Notes: generated from the letters alone by a model not told the origin. DNA of 64,000 nt from Ktedonospora formicarum (GCF_016587355.1 NZ_BNJF01000002.1:1-64000); one strand, 5' to 3'; positions 52,260 through 62,797 are shown, numbered from the stretch's first letter. A program made the numbers and translations.

Positions 52260-54680
52260 TCAATTAATCAATTTGCTTTGCTCAAATACATAATGATATG
52301 CACTTTTTATGCGCAAGGTTTCAAGATGGGTAGAGCCTAGATGGTGTTCATAAATCTGCAACGCCCGTTGGTAAAGCGATGCTGCTTGCGTATACTTCTT
52401 TTGTGCTGCGTAGATATCTGCCAAACCATCGAGAGTAGCGGCAACATCTGGGTGGTCAGTTCTAAGCGCCTGTTCACGAATGCGCAGTGCTCGTTGATAG
52501 AGCGGTTCGGCTTGCCCATACTTCCCCTGATTTGCATAGAGTTGGGCCAGGCCTTTAAGCGGGAAAGCCAAAGAGGGGTGCTCCGAACCAAGTGCATGTT
52601 CTTCTATCTTCAATACTCGTTGGTAGAGAGACTCAGCCTGTTCATATTTTCCCTGATCGCGATAGAGGGCAGCCAGATTATTCAGTGTGAGAGCAGTATC
52701 TGGATCCTCCGGTCCAAACAAAAGTTCTTCCATTTGCAGCGCTCGTAGGTAGAAAGGCTCGGCTTGTTCGTATTTCCCTAGCTTCCAGTAAAGGAGGCCC
52801 AGATTAGACAATGTATCACAAAGGCCATCAAGCTCAGGTTTCGATGGTCTCTCCAAAGATGGTTGGTCCAAAATGGTCAATGCGCGTTGATAGAACAGTT
52901 CGGCTTGTTCATACTTTCCCTGCTCGCTGAAAAGAAGCCCTAGACTATTGAGTATGTATCCGATCTGGTAGTGCATAGGTTCTAGGTGATGCTCTCCAAT
53001 GGTAAGTGCGCGCAATAGCAACAGTTCGGTCTGCTCATACTTACACTGACGCCAGAATAACTCCGCTTGATTTACCAGGCGAGAGATAAGCGTTGGATGA
53101 CCGTCTCCAAGCTGATGTTCCCCCAGTGCTACTGCTTGCTCAAGTAAAGGTGTCGCTTCTTTGAAGCGGCCACGCCTCAACAAATAGATTCCTACCTTGG
53201 AGAGCAATTCGCCCGCTTCCGGTACATCTCCTCCTATTTTTGCAATGAGTGGTACACAGGCAAGTGCTTGCGCCAGATACTGCTCGCAGCGCACCCAATT
53301 GACAAACGGTATCCCCTCAGGAAAGGCAGCATTCACCATGCGGATAACTCGCCCTCCCCAAAGCCGCATCTCTTCGGATTCCATCTGCTCTCGTAGGACA
53401 TCCTGGAGCAGCCGATGAAGGGAAAGAGTGCGCATCTGCGGCTGACGGTGCACCAGAGATAAATTTCGTAATGTCATAAACATCAGATCAAACTGGACCG
53501 TATCGCCTACTATGGGTGTAAGTCTTGGCCCCAGGTGTTGGGCACCAATATGAAAGAGCTCTTCTGGAATAGACTCGGCATGCAGAAATGCGCACAGGTA
53601 TAATAAGTCTAGTGCCTCTTTCTGCGTTTGCTCCAGTTGTCCTTTTGCCAAATGAAACGTTGCGGTCACTGATTGCGGATGATAAATTCCAGGTCCTCCT
53701 CGCCTATTCAACAAGAATGGTTGCTGAAGTTCATAAAGATGTAGATAGTTAACGAGGCCACAGCCAGTTTCTTCCAGATAGGCTCCAACCTGATCAAGAG
53801 CGAGCGGCAAGCCTCCTACAAGTTTCACCAATCGCGTGGCAGCTGTATACTCGTCAGGCATCCCCACAATCAACTGGTGGATTTGCTCAGATGTAGCATC
53901 TCGCTCCAATACTTTCGCTCTTCGTAACAACAACAGAATCCCTTCATCCACTTCCATTGGCTGCAATTCTATCCCATAGGGGAGTATCTCGAGTGTCTGA
54001 CGACGGCTGGTGACGAGGAAATCCCCCTGAGGGTCTGGTGGTAACACTCGTTGAGGGAGCTCTAGATCTTCCACGTTATCCCAAATCAGCAACCATTGAG
54101 TATGTGTAGCAAGCCAGTGCTGAACTGCTTTGGTGACCTGTTGTTGATCACTTTCTGACCGCTCTGGCAACTGGAGCAGATCAGCCATGCGTTGCAGGCT
54201 GAACAAAACCTGATCGTTGGTTTCTGACTCAATCCAAAAGACGGCGCGATAAGCGAGAGAGTATCGATAGGCATACTCCAACGCAACTTGTGTCTTACCA
54301 ACACCGCCTAGTCCATATAAGGCATATGATGATCCAGTGATGGCTGCTCGATCAGGGTGTAAATGATTCTTTATTGTTTCTAAAGTCTCTTCTCGCCCAG
54401 TAAAAAACGCATTGCGTGAGAACGGTACACCCCAAAGTGGAGCCGGAGCGGTTAGGCTCGCTTCTAGCAGATGACGTGCATCATTGGCATCAAGTCTTAG
54501 GTACTGAATCAATTCAAGCACAATTGCCTTGCTGACGGGAAGAGCTTTTCCTTGTTCCCATCGGCTGATCGCGTGGCGATGCATACCAACAGCATCTGCG
54601 AGTTGTTGTTGGGTGAGATGTTGTCGTTTGCGAAGAGTATAAAGAAGAGCACCAAAAGAGCCTGGATTATAGTTGATCAT
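52260..54680 (-). CDS. XRE-NB-ARC-TPR regulator (STAND ATPase) A
   Basis: An 806-residue STAND regulator. XRE domain 10-65 (LRKRQHLTQQQLADAVGMHR, ISRWEQGKALP). NB-ARC from FFTGREE (92-98), Walker A GLGGVGKT (123-130), Walker B LLIWDNVED, sensor VTSRR and GGLPLALDQ. The C-terminal half is a run of 42-residue TPRs of the kinesin-light-chain type (KYEQAEPFYLRALQMEELLF and similar). ATG 54680 follows GAGGTG; the frame is open further upstream without a ribosome site. It starts divergently from regulator B at 54908 and is closely related to regulator C. Confidence 0.9.
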   Translation of the reverse strand: MINYNPGSFGALLYTLRKRQHLTQQQLADAVGMHRHAISRWEQGKALPVSKAIVLELIQYLRLDANDARHLLEASLTAPAPLWGVPFSRNAFFTGREETLETIKNHLHPDRAAITGSSYALYGLGGVGKTQVALEYAYRYSLAYRAVFWIESETNDQVLFSLQRMADLLQLPERSESDQQQVTKAVQHWLATHTQWLLIWDNVEDLELPQRVLPPDPQGDFLVTSRRQTLEILPYGIELQPMEVDEGILLLLRRAKVLERDATSEQIHQLIVGMPDEYTAATRLVKLVGGLPLALDQVGAYLEETGCGLVNYLHLYELQQPFLLNRRGGPGIYHPQSVTATFHLAKGQLEQTQKEALDLLYLCAFLHAESIPEELFHIGAQHLGPRLTPIVGDTVQFDLMFMTLRNLSLVHRQPQMRTLSLHRLLQDVLREQMESEEMRLWGGRVIRMVNAAFPEGIPFVNWVRCEQYLAQALACVPLIAKIGGDVPEAGELLSKVGIYLLRRGRFKEATPLLEQAVALGEHQLGDGHPTLISRLVNQAELFWRQCKYEQTELLLLRALTIGEHHLEPMHYQIGYILNSLGLLFSEQGKYEQAELFYQRALTILDQPSLERPSKPELDGLCDTLSNLGLLYWKLGKYEQAEPFYLRALQMEELLFGPEDPDTALTLNNLAALYRDQGKYEQAESLYQRVLKIEEHALGSEHPSLAFPLKGLAQLYANQGKYGQAEPLYQRALRIREQALRTDHPDVAATLDGLADIYAAQKKYTQAASLYQRALQIYEHHLGSTHLETLRIKSAYHYVFEQSKLIN

Positions 54681-54907
54681 AATCACCTCGCTGATTGCTT
54701 TTAGCCACCTATCCATTCTACACAAAATTCACCATTAAATGGAACATCTCCCCATTTATACTTAGAACAGGTGAAGAAGAGACACTAAGTGTATCACTGC
54801 TCAATGATAAAAACATCTTGCAGCCCGTATGTTTTCAATCTCCTACAAGCTCTTGCGTATTCCTAGAACATACGTCCAATTAAAATAGCAGCAGGTTTGC
54901 ATAGAAA

Positions 54908-56809
54908 ATGGAATTGATGGATAGCATTTACTCTGAAACCTTCGGAGAAACCTTGAAGTTTTTCCGCAAGCAGCAAGCAATGACACAAAAACAATTGGCG
55001 GCCCAAGTCGGCGTGCATGTCAACACGATCTGGGCCTGGGAGCGAGGAGACTACCTCCCAGATACCAAAGGAATTGTCCTCGAACTAGCCAATCAGTTGC
55101 GCTTGAATGATTTTCAGTCACGCCGCTTGCTTGAAGCAAGTCTTACGCATTCCACCCTTTTACCTTACTGGTATGTCCCTTATCAGCGCAACCCTTTTTT
55201 TGTTGGTCGTGAGGCTATCCTCAACCGGCTCCATCAACTCTTCAGGCTAGAGCCCATCGAAGATCGCACTGCAGCCCTTGGTTTGACAGGTATGGGAGGA
55301 ATTGGCAAAACACAAACCGCATTGGAGTATGCCTATCACTCTTTGCAAGATTACACTGCCATCTTCTGGCTCAATGCCCAAACCAACGCGAGTCTCATTG
55401 ATAGCTTTAAATCTATCGCCAAAGTACTGAAAGCCTCTCCAAACGTCCTTTCAAATCACAATACCGCTATCGCAGCGGTGCTCGATTGGTTGAACAGTCA
55501 TAACGATTGGCTTCTCATTGTAGATCACATCGACAATCCCGAAATGATCAAGCCCTTCTTGCCGGCGGCTCGGCACGGGACGCTTCTCTACACGACGCAG
55601 CTGCCCTCTCTTGGGAATCTGGCCTCTGTTATTACCTTAGAGCCACTGTCGTTGGAAGAAAGTACCCACCTCCTTCGTCAGTGCAATACCCATCAACTTG
55701 TCAAATGCCAGGCACAGAAATCGCCCTCCGTCGAAGAAGAGAATGCTGCCCTCGCGCTTGCTATGGTCTTAGGTGGGCTACCTCTGGCTCTAGATCAAGC
55801 CCGGACCTATATTGAGCAAACGCGCTGTAGCCTCGCTGAATTTCTTCAGGTCTTTGAGGAGCACCCTCTTCAGTTACTCAATGAGCGAGATACATTTTCC
55901 GATCATCCGCATTCTGTTGTCAGCACCTTCACAACCGCTTTTGAGAAATTACACCAGGAGCAGCCCGCTGCGGCAACGTTGCTTACCTGGTGCTGTTTTC
56001 TGGCTCCTGATACCATTCCAGAGGCTTTGTTTACCGAGTACATCGCGTATCAAGATCCAATGCTCCAAGGAATGAAGAGGGAAGCCTTAGAGTTTCATGC
56101 GATCCTGAAGGCGCTACTGAAACATTCTCTGATCACACGCCATCCGCAACAAAAAACCATTAGTGTACATCGTTTAGTACAAGTGGTTCTCAAAGGGAGA
56201 TTCTCAGAGGCACAACAAAAAATATGGAATGAACGATGTATTGATCTCCTCAATCGGATTTTCCAGATTGATCCTGATCAGATCCAAGTAGAGCATTGGT
56301 CCCGCTACGAGCAGTTGTTGCCTCACGCACTACAGTGTGTCAGGCAAGCTGTCAGCTGGAACAAAGCATCCGTTGAGCTAGGGTCCTTACTTGCGAAGAT
56401 GGCAGCCTACTGCTTTCAGAGAGAGCGATTTCAAGAGGCAGAGCCGCTCTATAAACAGGCACTCTCCACCTTGCAGCAATGCCTTGAGCCAACGTCTCTC
56501 GATCTCGCATTCGTTTTCATAGGCTTAGGAAGTACTCAGTATCGATTACATCAATTTCAAGCAGCTGAATCTTCCTATCGAAACGCCCTTTCGGTGATGA
56601 AAATAGATGAAACGACCGATCCATCACGCTTACCACTTTTATATCAAAGACGAGCTTTGCTCCTGCATGGAATGGCAAACAATATGGAAGAGGAAAACCT
56701 CCACCATGATATCCTTCAATTTCACAAACAGCTCATGGAGTTAGATCATTTTCATTGGACAGAGTTTCCAAATAGTGCTCCACATCACGTAAAAGGGACG
56801 GGCTCCTAA
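54908..56809 (+). CDS. XRE-NB-ARC-TPR regulator (STAND ATPase) B, short form
   Basis: A 633-residue STAND protein. XRE domain: KFFRKQQAMTQKQLAAQVGV, TIWAWERGDYLPD. NB-ARC: FFVGREA, Walker A GMGGIGKT, Walker B WLLIVDHID (the second acidic residue is replaced by histidine: D-H-I-D rather than D-D), GGLPLALDQ. Only two or three TPRs remain at the C-terminus, so it is about 200 residues shorter than its neighbours and ends without the long repeat array. Start ATG 54908; an ATG at 54917 is possible. It is divergent from regulator A across a 227-bp gap. Confidence 0.87.
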   Translation: MELMDSIYSETFGETLKFFRKQQAMTQKQLAAQVGVHVNTIWAWERGDYLPDTKGIVLELANQLRLNDFQSRRLLEASLTHSTLLPYWYVPYQRNPFFVGREAILNRLHQLFRLEPIEDRTAALGLTGMGGIGKTQTALEYAYHSLQDYTAIFWLNAQTNASLIDSFKSIAKVLKASPNVLSNHNTAIAAVLDWLNSHNDWLLIVDHIDNPEMIKPFLPAARHGTLLYTTQLPSLGNLASVITLEPLSLEESTHLLRQCNTHQLVKCQAQKSPSVEEENAALALAMVLGGLPLALDQARTYIEQTRCSLAEFLQVFEEHPLQLLNERDTFSDHPHSVVSTFTTAFEKLHQEQPAAATLLTWCCFLAPDTIPEALFTEYIAYQDPMLQGMKREALEFHAILKALLKHSLITRHPQQKTISVHRLVQVVLKGRFSEAQQKIWNERCIDLLNRIFQIDPDQIQVEHWSRYEQLLPHALQCVRQAVSWNKASVELGSLLAKMAAYCFQRERFQEAEPLYKQALSTLQQCLEPTSLDLAFVFIGLGSTQYRLHQFQAAESSYRNALSVMKIDETTDPSRLPLLYQRRALLLHGMANNMEEENLHHDILQFHKQLMELDHFHWTEFPNSAPHHVKGTGS

Positions 56810-56965
56810 GTAGGCTTCCCGAGTTTTTCCAAAAAAAGCTCGGAGCCTAGCACGTACTCCATTTAAATTCCATCGACTGACCATCACCTAAATTTGTGGA
56901 GGCCCAAAAAGCATTTGAGATACTCAACCATAGCTAATCGAGCTTGCGCCTGCGCTCAGAAACCT

Positions 56966-59497
56966 TCATCCCTTGACGGATTCTTCTGTGCCCAACATCG
57001 CATGATATGCAGTCCTTATCTCTATAGTTTTGGAATGAGAGTGACCGAGGCTCAGTTCAGAGATATGGATTGCCCGCTCATAGAGCAATTTAGCTTGCGC
57101 ACACTTATCTTGCTTTGTGTAGAGTCTTGCTAAACCACCAAGCGAGAGGGCAACATCAGAATGCTCCAGCCCTAGCGCCTGCTCTCTAATGTCTAGCGCT
57201 CGCTTATAAAGCGGTTCTGCCTGCTCATACTCGCCCTGCTCTGTGTACAAATCAGCCAAGCCATTCAGTGAGAAGGCGACGAGAGCATGCTTCGGGCCCA
57301 AGACATGTTCCCGGATCTGTAGCGCTCGTTGATAGAGGGGCTCAGCGTGCGTCATTTGGCCTAATGAGCGATAAAGGGTGGCGAGGTTGTTCAATATGAG
57401 GGCAACTCCAGGATGCAGTTGCCCCAACGCTCGCTCTTGAATACACAGTGCTCGCTGATACAGCGACTCAGCTTGCGCATACCTTCTCTGGTTGCAATAA
57501 AGCGCAGCGAGATTGGTCAACGGTTGGGCAATTTCAGGATGCTCTGGTCCCAGCATCTGTTCACGTATCTGCAAGGTACGCTGGTAGAGTGGTTCGGCTT
57601 GTGAGTATTTCCCCTGTTTCCAGTAGAGAAGCCCCAAATTATTCAATGTATCGGTGAGAACTAGGTGGTTAGGCCCCAGTGCTTGCTCCTGAATCTGCAT
57701 AGCTTGTTGATAGAGCGACTCAGCTTGCGCATACTTACCTTGTTCCCAGGAGAGAAGACCCAGGTTATTCAGCGTCTCTCCTTGCTGGACATAAATTGAC
57801 CCTAGGTGCTGGTCTTCAATTACTAACACTCGCGACAATAATGCTTCAGCCTGTTCGTATTCCCCTTGTCGCCAGGACAATTCAGCCAAGTCCATCAGGT
57901 GAGGGATGAGTTCAGGATGGTTAGGTCCGTAATGTTGTTCTCCCAATACCACTGAATGCGCCAATAAAGGTCTGGCCTCTTCAAAGCGCCCTCGCTTCAA
58001 CAGATAACGCCCTACTCTAAATAGCAATGCAAATGCCTCTGAAACTTCGCTTCCCACCACTTCTATCAGAGGTACGCAGGCAATCGCCTGTGCAAGATGC
58101 CGCTCACACTGTGCCCAAGTACCGAAATCCCCAGATGGGAAGGCCGCATTGACCATGCGGATAACTTGCTTGCTCAAGGGATATTCTTTGGTGCCCTCCA
58201 TCTGCGCTCGCAGCACTCCTTGGGTCAATCGATGGAGAGAGAGTGTGTGAGTCCGTGCCTGGCGCTGCACGAGAGATAGATTGCGCAGAGCAGCAAGCGC
58301 CATGTCGAACTGTATCGGATCAACGACAACAGCTGCAAGTGTTGGTTCCAGATGTGTAGCCCCCACTTGAAAAAGTTCTTCTGGAATGGCTTCGACATTG
58401 AGAAACGCACAAATATCCAGCAAATCTGCTGCTGCTTGCTGCTCCCGCTTCACCTGCTCTTTGGCAAGGAGAAAAGTCGTAGTCACCGAACGTGGGTGGT
58501 TAGCCTCTGGACTGCCTCGTCTATCGAGCAATAACGCTCGATGTTGTTCGTAACGTTGCAGGTAGTCGGTAAGGCTACAACTTGTTTCTTCTAGATAGGC
58601 TCCAGCTTGGTCCAGAGCCAAGGGTAATCCTCCTAGCGCCGTCACAAGTTGCGAGGCTGCTCTATACTCGGATGGCACCCTCTCGGCTAGTTGATGTACC
58701 TGTTCAGATGAGGCTTCAGACTCCAGTACTTTTGCCCGTCGCAGCAGCAACAAGATTCCTTCCTCCTCTCCCATTGGATGCAGTTCTACCCCCTGCGCAA
58801 GTGTTCCGAGTGCCTGACGGCGTGTGGTGAAGAGCTGAACTCCCTGGATGCTCGGAGATAGCATACGTTGCGGAAGTTCCGGGTCTTCCACGTTATCCCA
58901 GATGAGCAGCCACTGATCGTGTGTTGTCAGCCAACGACTAACCGCTGCGGCGACCCGTTGTTGATCCATTTCTACGCGTTCTGGTAATTGTAACAGCTCA
59001 GCAATACGTTGGAGGCTGAACCAAACGCGCTCACTGGTCTCTGCTTCAATCCAAAGGATAGCGCGATAATCCAATGCATGTCTATAGGCATACTCTAGAG
59101 CAAGTTGTGTTTTACCGATGCCTCCAAGCCCATGTAGAGCATAAACTTGGGGAGCCATAGCGCTCCCATTAACAAGTAAATGCATCTGTAATACTCTCAG
59201 CATTTCCTCGCGTCCAGTAAAAAAGAGATTGCGCGGAATTGGAACTCCCCAGAGAGGGACTGGAGCTGACAGGCTTGCTTCCAGCAGATCTCTGGTCTCC
59301 TGGTCATTGAGGTGCAACCTCCGAGCCAGTTCAAGTACAATAGCCTTGCTTGCCGGGAGCACCTCTCCCAGTTCCCACCGACTGATCGCGTGACTATGCA
59401 TACCAATGGCGGCGGCGAGTTGCCGTTGCGTGAGACGCTTGCGTTTGCGAAAGGTATGTAGGAGAGCTCCAAAGGAGTACGAGCCGTTGCTGATCAT
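56966..59497 (-). CDS. XRE-NB-ARC-TPR regulator (STAND ATPase) C
   Basis: An 843-residue STAND protein closely related to regulator A. XRE domain: TFRKRKRLTQRQLAAAIGMH, ISRWELGEVLP. NB-ARC: FFTGREEM, Walker A GLGGIGKT (123-130), Walker B LLIWDNVED, TTRRQ sensor, GGLPLALDQAG. The C-terminus has at least six regular 42-residue TPRs (YAQAESLYQRALCIQERALG and variants). ATG 59497 is used. It converges with regulator B. As with other such proteins the ligand and targets are unknown. Confidence 0.9.
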   Translation of the reverse strand: MISNGSYSFGALLHTFRKRKRLTQRQLAAAIGMHSHAISRWELGEVLPASKAIVLELARRLHLNDQETRDLLEASLSAPVPLWGVPIPRNLFFTGREEMLRVLQMHLLVNGSAMAPQVYALHGLGGIGKTQLALEYAYRHALDYRAILWIEAETSERVWFSLQRIAELLQLPERVEMDQQRVAAAVSRWLTTHDQWLLIWDNVEDPELPQRMLSPSIQGVQLFTTRRQALGTLAQGVELHPMGEEEGILLLLRRAKVLESEASSEQVHQLAERVPSEYRAASQLVTALGGLPLALDQAGAYLEETSCSLTDYLQRYEQHRALLLDRRGSPEANHPRSVTTTFLLAKEQVKREQQAAADLLDICAFLNVEAIPEELFQVGATHLEPTLAAVVVDPIQFDMALAALRNLSLVQRQARTHTLSLHRLTQGVLRAQMEGTKEYPLSKQVIRMVNAAFPSGDFGTWAQCERHLAQAIACVPLIEVVGSEVSEAFALLFRVGRYLLKRGRFEEARPLLAHSVVLGEQHYGPNHPELIPHLMDLAELSWRQGEYEQAEALLSRVLVIEDQHLGSIYVQQGETLNNLGLLSWEQGKYAQAESLYQQAMQIQEQALGPNHLVLTDTLNNLGLLYWKQGKYSQAEPLYQRTLQIREQMLGPEHPEIAQPLTNLAALYCNQRRYAQAESLYQRALCIQERALGQLHPGVALILNNLATLYRSLGQMTHAEPLYQRALQIREHVLGPKHALVAFSLNGLADLYTEQGEYEQAEPLYKRALDIREQALGLEHSDVALSLGGLARLYTKQDKCAQAKLLYERAIHISELSLGHSHSKTIEIRTAYHAMLGTEESVKG

Positions 59498-60721
59498 CAG
59501 ATTCACCGCCTCTGGATCTCCATGCATAAAGCGCATGGGGATGAAAGCTGCACTCCTTTCTTTGAGTGGATAGGATCAGGGCAAATCCTGCTTCCAGTTT
59601 TGTTGTCTTCGATGAAGTCGAGAGAGGTATACGCTCGCGAACAGATGAAAGCAAAGGCACTCCTCTGCACAGCACGAGAACTGTTTGTGATGTATGAATA
59701 GGTGCACTTATGCCCCTCAACCCTATTGCAGTATCGTGTCGTAAAGCCTTCATCAGCCACCGCATTGAAGCAGGTGGTATGCTGCTGCAATATTTGCTGC
59801 AAGAGCATGGCTTACTTGTACATTGGGTGATGTTGCAAAACAATCGTTCTGTCTGTCCATACTAAAATTTTCTCATATATGGCGTATTTTATCAACTGGG
59901 GCAGGGGAGGTCCCCGTTCTTTGCTGATCTATATTCGCAGACTGGGCAGTTAGCAGAAGCCGCTTGGCGATTGGCATTGATCCGCATTCTGCAATTTCTC
60001 TAAGATCTTTCAGATTGGTAGGCAGTTGAGGCTGTTTGCGCTCGTATCGATTGAGAATATCTCTTACAGAAAAGGTGGCAAGAAAGCCCCAGTCGTACCT
60101 CTCGCAAACAGTCTCCAAAAGCATAAAGAATGTCCTTTTCTTCCGATTGTTCTATCGTTCTTCGCTCAAAATCTTCTCATCAAAATACAATACAAAAGAA
60201 TAATAACCGGTATGAAAAGCTAATGGGGCAATTTTGCCTGGAAGTAGCCGATAACTGGCCTGTTAGGAATTCCCCTTTCCTTGTACACTTTCTGGAAAGA
60301 AAATCAACATATCATTGAAAGTTTCTACAGCAAAGACGTGTTGACACAATACATAGGATGTGGGCATGGCAACCTTTCCTGGAGATGAATCAAATAGCTC
60401 TATGCACTTACTTTCTCTGACGGATGTATCTGAGGCCTTTGATTTTTGCACTGCTCAGGCCGATTTTGCGATATGCAGGGCAGAATTCATTCGTCACCTT
60501 TTCAGAGGATTTCTATAAGACTCGGCGACGTCCTGCCTCGATATGCTCTCGGCAAAAAGTAATCAGGTATGATACAGATTACCCCGCCTTCCACTATTGC
60601 AAAGGAAAATCACACAGAAATCAGGAATGATCTGTATGGGAGTAGTGCAAGGGCTGCCGCAAAATTGGGCTGCTTAATAGCATGCTCTTTCCTAAGAAGG
60701 TCCTTTTCGGCATGCTTCAGC
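59498..60721. other. Gene-poor region with a possible decayed gene
   Basis: A minus-strand frame at 59873-60124 reads LLETVCERYDWGFLATFSVR and continues protein-like; C-E-R-Y-D-W-x-F/Y is reminiscent of DDE transposases but too short to identify. No ribosome-site-bearing gene was found elsewhere in this 1.2-kb stretch. Confidence 0.35.
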
Positions 60722-61117
60722 TCAATAATCCGCTTTTTCTTCCTTCTCTTCATATGCCTGCAAAGCCTGTTCAACCGTCTCCATGTGTTCTTCTGCCCAC
60801 TGTCGCAGGGCAGCCATCAGCGGGATGAGGGTGGTTCCCAGCGGAGAGAGTGAATATTCCACGGCAGGCGGAATAGTCGGCGTGATCGTACGTTCGACAA
60901 TTCCCCTGCGCTCCAAATTGCGCAGCGTTTGCGTGAGCATCTTGTGGGAGATCCCTTCGATAGCACGCTGTAACTCATTGAAGCGTGTAGGCTGTTTTTC
61001 CAGCAGAGCAAAGATGAGAGCTGTCCATTTGTCGGCAATCAGATCGAGGACTTCCCGCGAATAGCAGCGGGCCATCAATACGCTATGTGCTGAAGATCGT
61101 AGCGGTGTCTTTTCCAT
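60722..61117 (-). CDS. HxlR family transcriptional regulator
   Basis: A 131-residue winged-helix regulator of the HxlR type: CYSREVLDLIADKWTALIFA with the conserved C-P/Y-x3-L-D-L-I-x-D-K-W start, RFNELQRAIEGISHKMLTQT as recognition helix, LRNLERRGIVERT and PPAVEYSLSPLG as wing. HxlR proteins often sense aldehydes, quinones or thiol oxidation through the N-terminal cysteine (C18 here). It is divergent from the PRISE-type reductase, its likely target. Confidence 0.9.
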   Translation of the reverse strand: MEKTPLRSSAHSVLMARCYSREVLDLIADKWTALIFALLEKQPTRFNELQRAIEGISHKMLTQTLRNLERRGIVERTITPTIPPAVEYSLSPLGTTLIPLMAALRQWAEEHMETVEQALQAYEEKEEKADY

Positions 61118-61165
61118 ACGCCCTAGTATAGCATAATCCCATCCAGACGCTTCTCGGTTACTTCA

Positions 61166-61177
61166 AAGTGCGTACTT
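61166..61177. promoter_or_regulatory. AAGTGCGTACTT site in the HxlR/PRISE divergent region
   Basis: AAGT-4-ACTT half-sites with a related AAGAAGTGCTT nearby (61189-61199). HxlR regulators often bind such AAGTxxxxACTT dyads near their own promoters. It sits between the two divergent genes. Confidence 0.5.
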
Positions 61178-61255
61178 GTAAAGCTTCCAAGAAGTGCTTA
61201 TAGTAAGAGCACACAGACAAGCAATATCAGTAACAGACTTATAAAGGGAGTTTAC

Positions 61256-62350
61256 ATGATGAAATCGCAATATACATTTACTAGCAGAGAAAATGAACAA
61301 AAACGTAAGGTGGCATTGGTTGTCGGAGCACAGGGGGTCATTGGTCGTAATCTCATCGATTATCTGGCAACACTCGACGATTGGGATGTCATCGGTGTAG
61401 CACGACGCAGTGGAGCATCTACCAGCTTGGTTCGGTATGTAACGGTTGATTTGCTTGATCGAGACGACTGCCGCGAGAAGTTGGGCGGTCTCACTCAGGT
61501 GACGCACATTTTCTATGCCGCATACCAGGACCGGCCAACCTGGGCCGAGCTGGTTCCGCCTAATCTTGCTATGCTCGTCAATGTGATCGAGGCGGTCGAG
61601 CCAATTGCGCCTGATTTGCAGCATGTGAGCCTGATGCAGGGTTACAAGGTCTATGGCGCGCATCTAGGCCCATTCAAGACGCCTGCTCGCGAGAGCGATG
61701 CCCCCCATATGCCGCCTGAGTTCAACGTTGATCAACAAGTCTTCCTCGAGCAGCGACAAAGAGGCAAAACCTGGAGCTGGTCAGCGATCCGCCCGTCTGT
61801 GGTTGGCGGCTTCGCGCTAGGCAATCCAATGAACTTGGCTGCGGTGATCGCGGTCTACGCTGCTCTCTCGAAGGAACTGGGATTACCACTACGCTTTCCA
61901 GGCAAGCCGGGCGCGTACGATAAGCTCCTGGAAATGACCGACGCTGGCCTGCTGGCGCGGGCGACTGTCTGGGCAGCCACCGACGAGCGCTGCGCCAATC
62001 AGGCGTTCAACATCAACAACGGGGACCTGTTCCGATGGAACGAGATGTGGCCGAAGATCGCGCGCTTTTTTGAGCTTGAGGTGGCGCCTCCGCTGCCAAT
62101 GTCACTCGCTGTCGTCATGGCTGACAAGGAGCCACTCTGGAATGCCATGATCGAGAAGTATGGACTTGCTCCCCACCCCTACCGAGAGGTCGCGTCCTGG
62201 GGTTTTGGCGATTTCGTCTTCTCCTGGGATTATGACATGTTCGCCGACGGTTCAAAAGCCCGTCACTTTGGCTTCCACGAGTATGTTGACACGGAAGCGA
62301 TGTTTTTGAACATTTTTGAGGATTTTCGTCGCCGCAAGGTCATTCCCTAA
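61256..62350 (+). CDS. Extended SDR, PRISE-type (progesterone 5-beta-reductase/iridoid synthase-like) reductase
   Basis: A 364-residue extended SDR. VALVVGAQGVIGRNLIDYLA holds the NADP loop; DVIGVARRSG gives the basic residues for NADPH. MQGYKVYGAHLGPFKTPARE and PPEFNVDQQVFL are characteristic of PRISE enzymes (known in plants and many bacteria), where the catalytic Tyr lies in the K-x-Y-G motif. They reduce the C=C bond of enones. AAAGGGAG precedes the ATG at 61256. It is divergent from hxlR, forming an electrophile-response pair, by inference. Confidence 0.88.
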   Translation: MMKSQYTFTSRENEQKRKVALVVGAQGVIGRNLIDYLATLDDWDVIGVARRSGASTSLVRYVTVDLLDRDDCREKLGGLTQVTHIFYAAYQDRPTWAELVPPNLAMLVNVIEAVEPIAPDLQHVSLMQGYKVYGAHLGPFKTPARESDAPHMPPEFNVDQQVFLEQRQRGKTWSWSAIRPSVVGGFALGNPMNLAAVIAVYAALSKELGLPLRFPGKPGAYDKLLEMTDAGLLARATVWAATDERCANQAFNINNGDLFRWNEMWPKIARFFELEVAPPLPMSLAVVMADKEPLWNAMIEKYGLAPHPYREVASWGFGDFVFSWDYDMFADGSKARHFGFHEYVDTEAMFLNIFEDFRRRKVIP

Positions 62351-62797
62351 ACCGGTCATACGTAAGTCAGCCATGTTGTCCTCGAGGATCCAATGGAGGG
62401 AGCGAAAATACCTGCCGATGACTCACAGCATCCATTGGTCGCTCCCTTTGATACTTCACTGGAGAAACCGGTAGAGCAGCTGCAAAGCAATGGGGCGCAG
62501 GTAGGGGTGATCGCGTCTGATATGGAGATGATCCCTACCTATACTCGGTCAGCGCTCACACGTTTATAGCAGAACGACTGGCAAGTTGATCATCAGGGCG
62601 ATCAATCACCACTGAGCTAGGGGGAATGTCTAGCCTTATGGGCTTCCATATTTTTTTGCGGGTATGATCATCACATATATATATTTCTTAGCAATGAGAG
62701 CAACAATGCCGTTTCATGGACTTTTCCTCTTCTATGGATGAATCTCTACAAGGAGAAACATCATAAACGTGATAGTACCAAAGAATAGGAGAAAAAT
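62351..62797. other. Gap with interleaved inverted repeats
   Basis: No gene. CCAATGGA (62390-62397) pairs with TCCATTGG (62431-62438) and GGGAGCGA (62398-62405) with TCGCTCCC (62439-62446). The two stems interleave, so in RNA they could form alternate hairpins or a pseudoknot. One possible use is as terminator of the PRISE gene. Confidence 0.45.

Noticed and set aside
52260..59497. Direct 126-bp periodicity that might suggest a CRISPR or tandem repeat array
   Set aside because: The periodicity comes from 42-residue TPR units inside coding sequence; there are no spacers or short identical repeats.
52260..59497. Possible anti-phage Avs-type defence island
   Set aside because: The NB-ARC proteins carry XRE DNA-binding domains and no nuclease, protease or TIR effector, and no other defence gene is adjacent.
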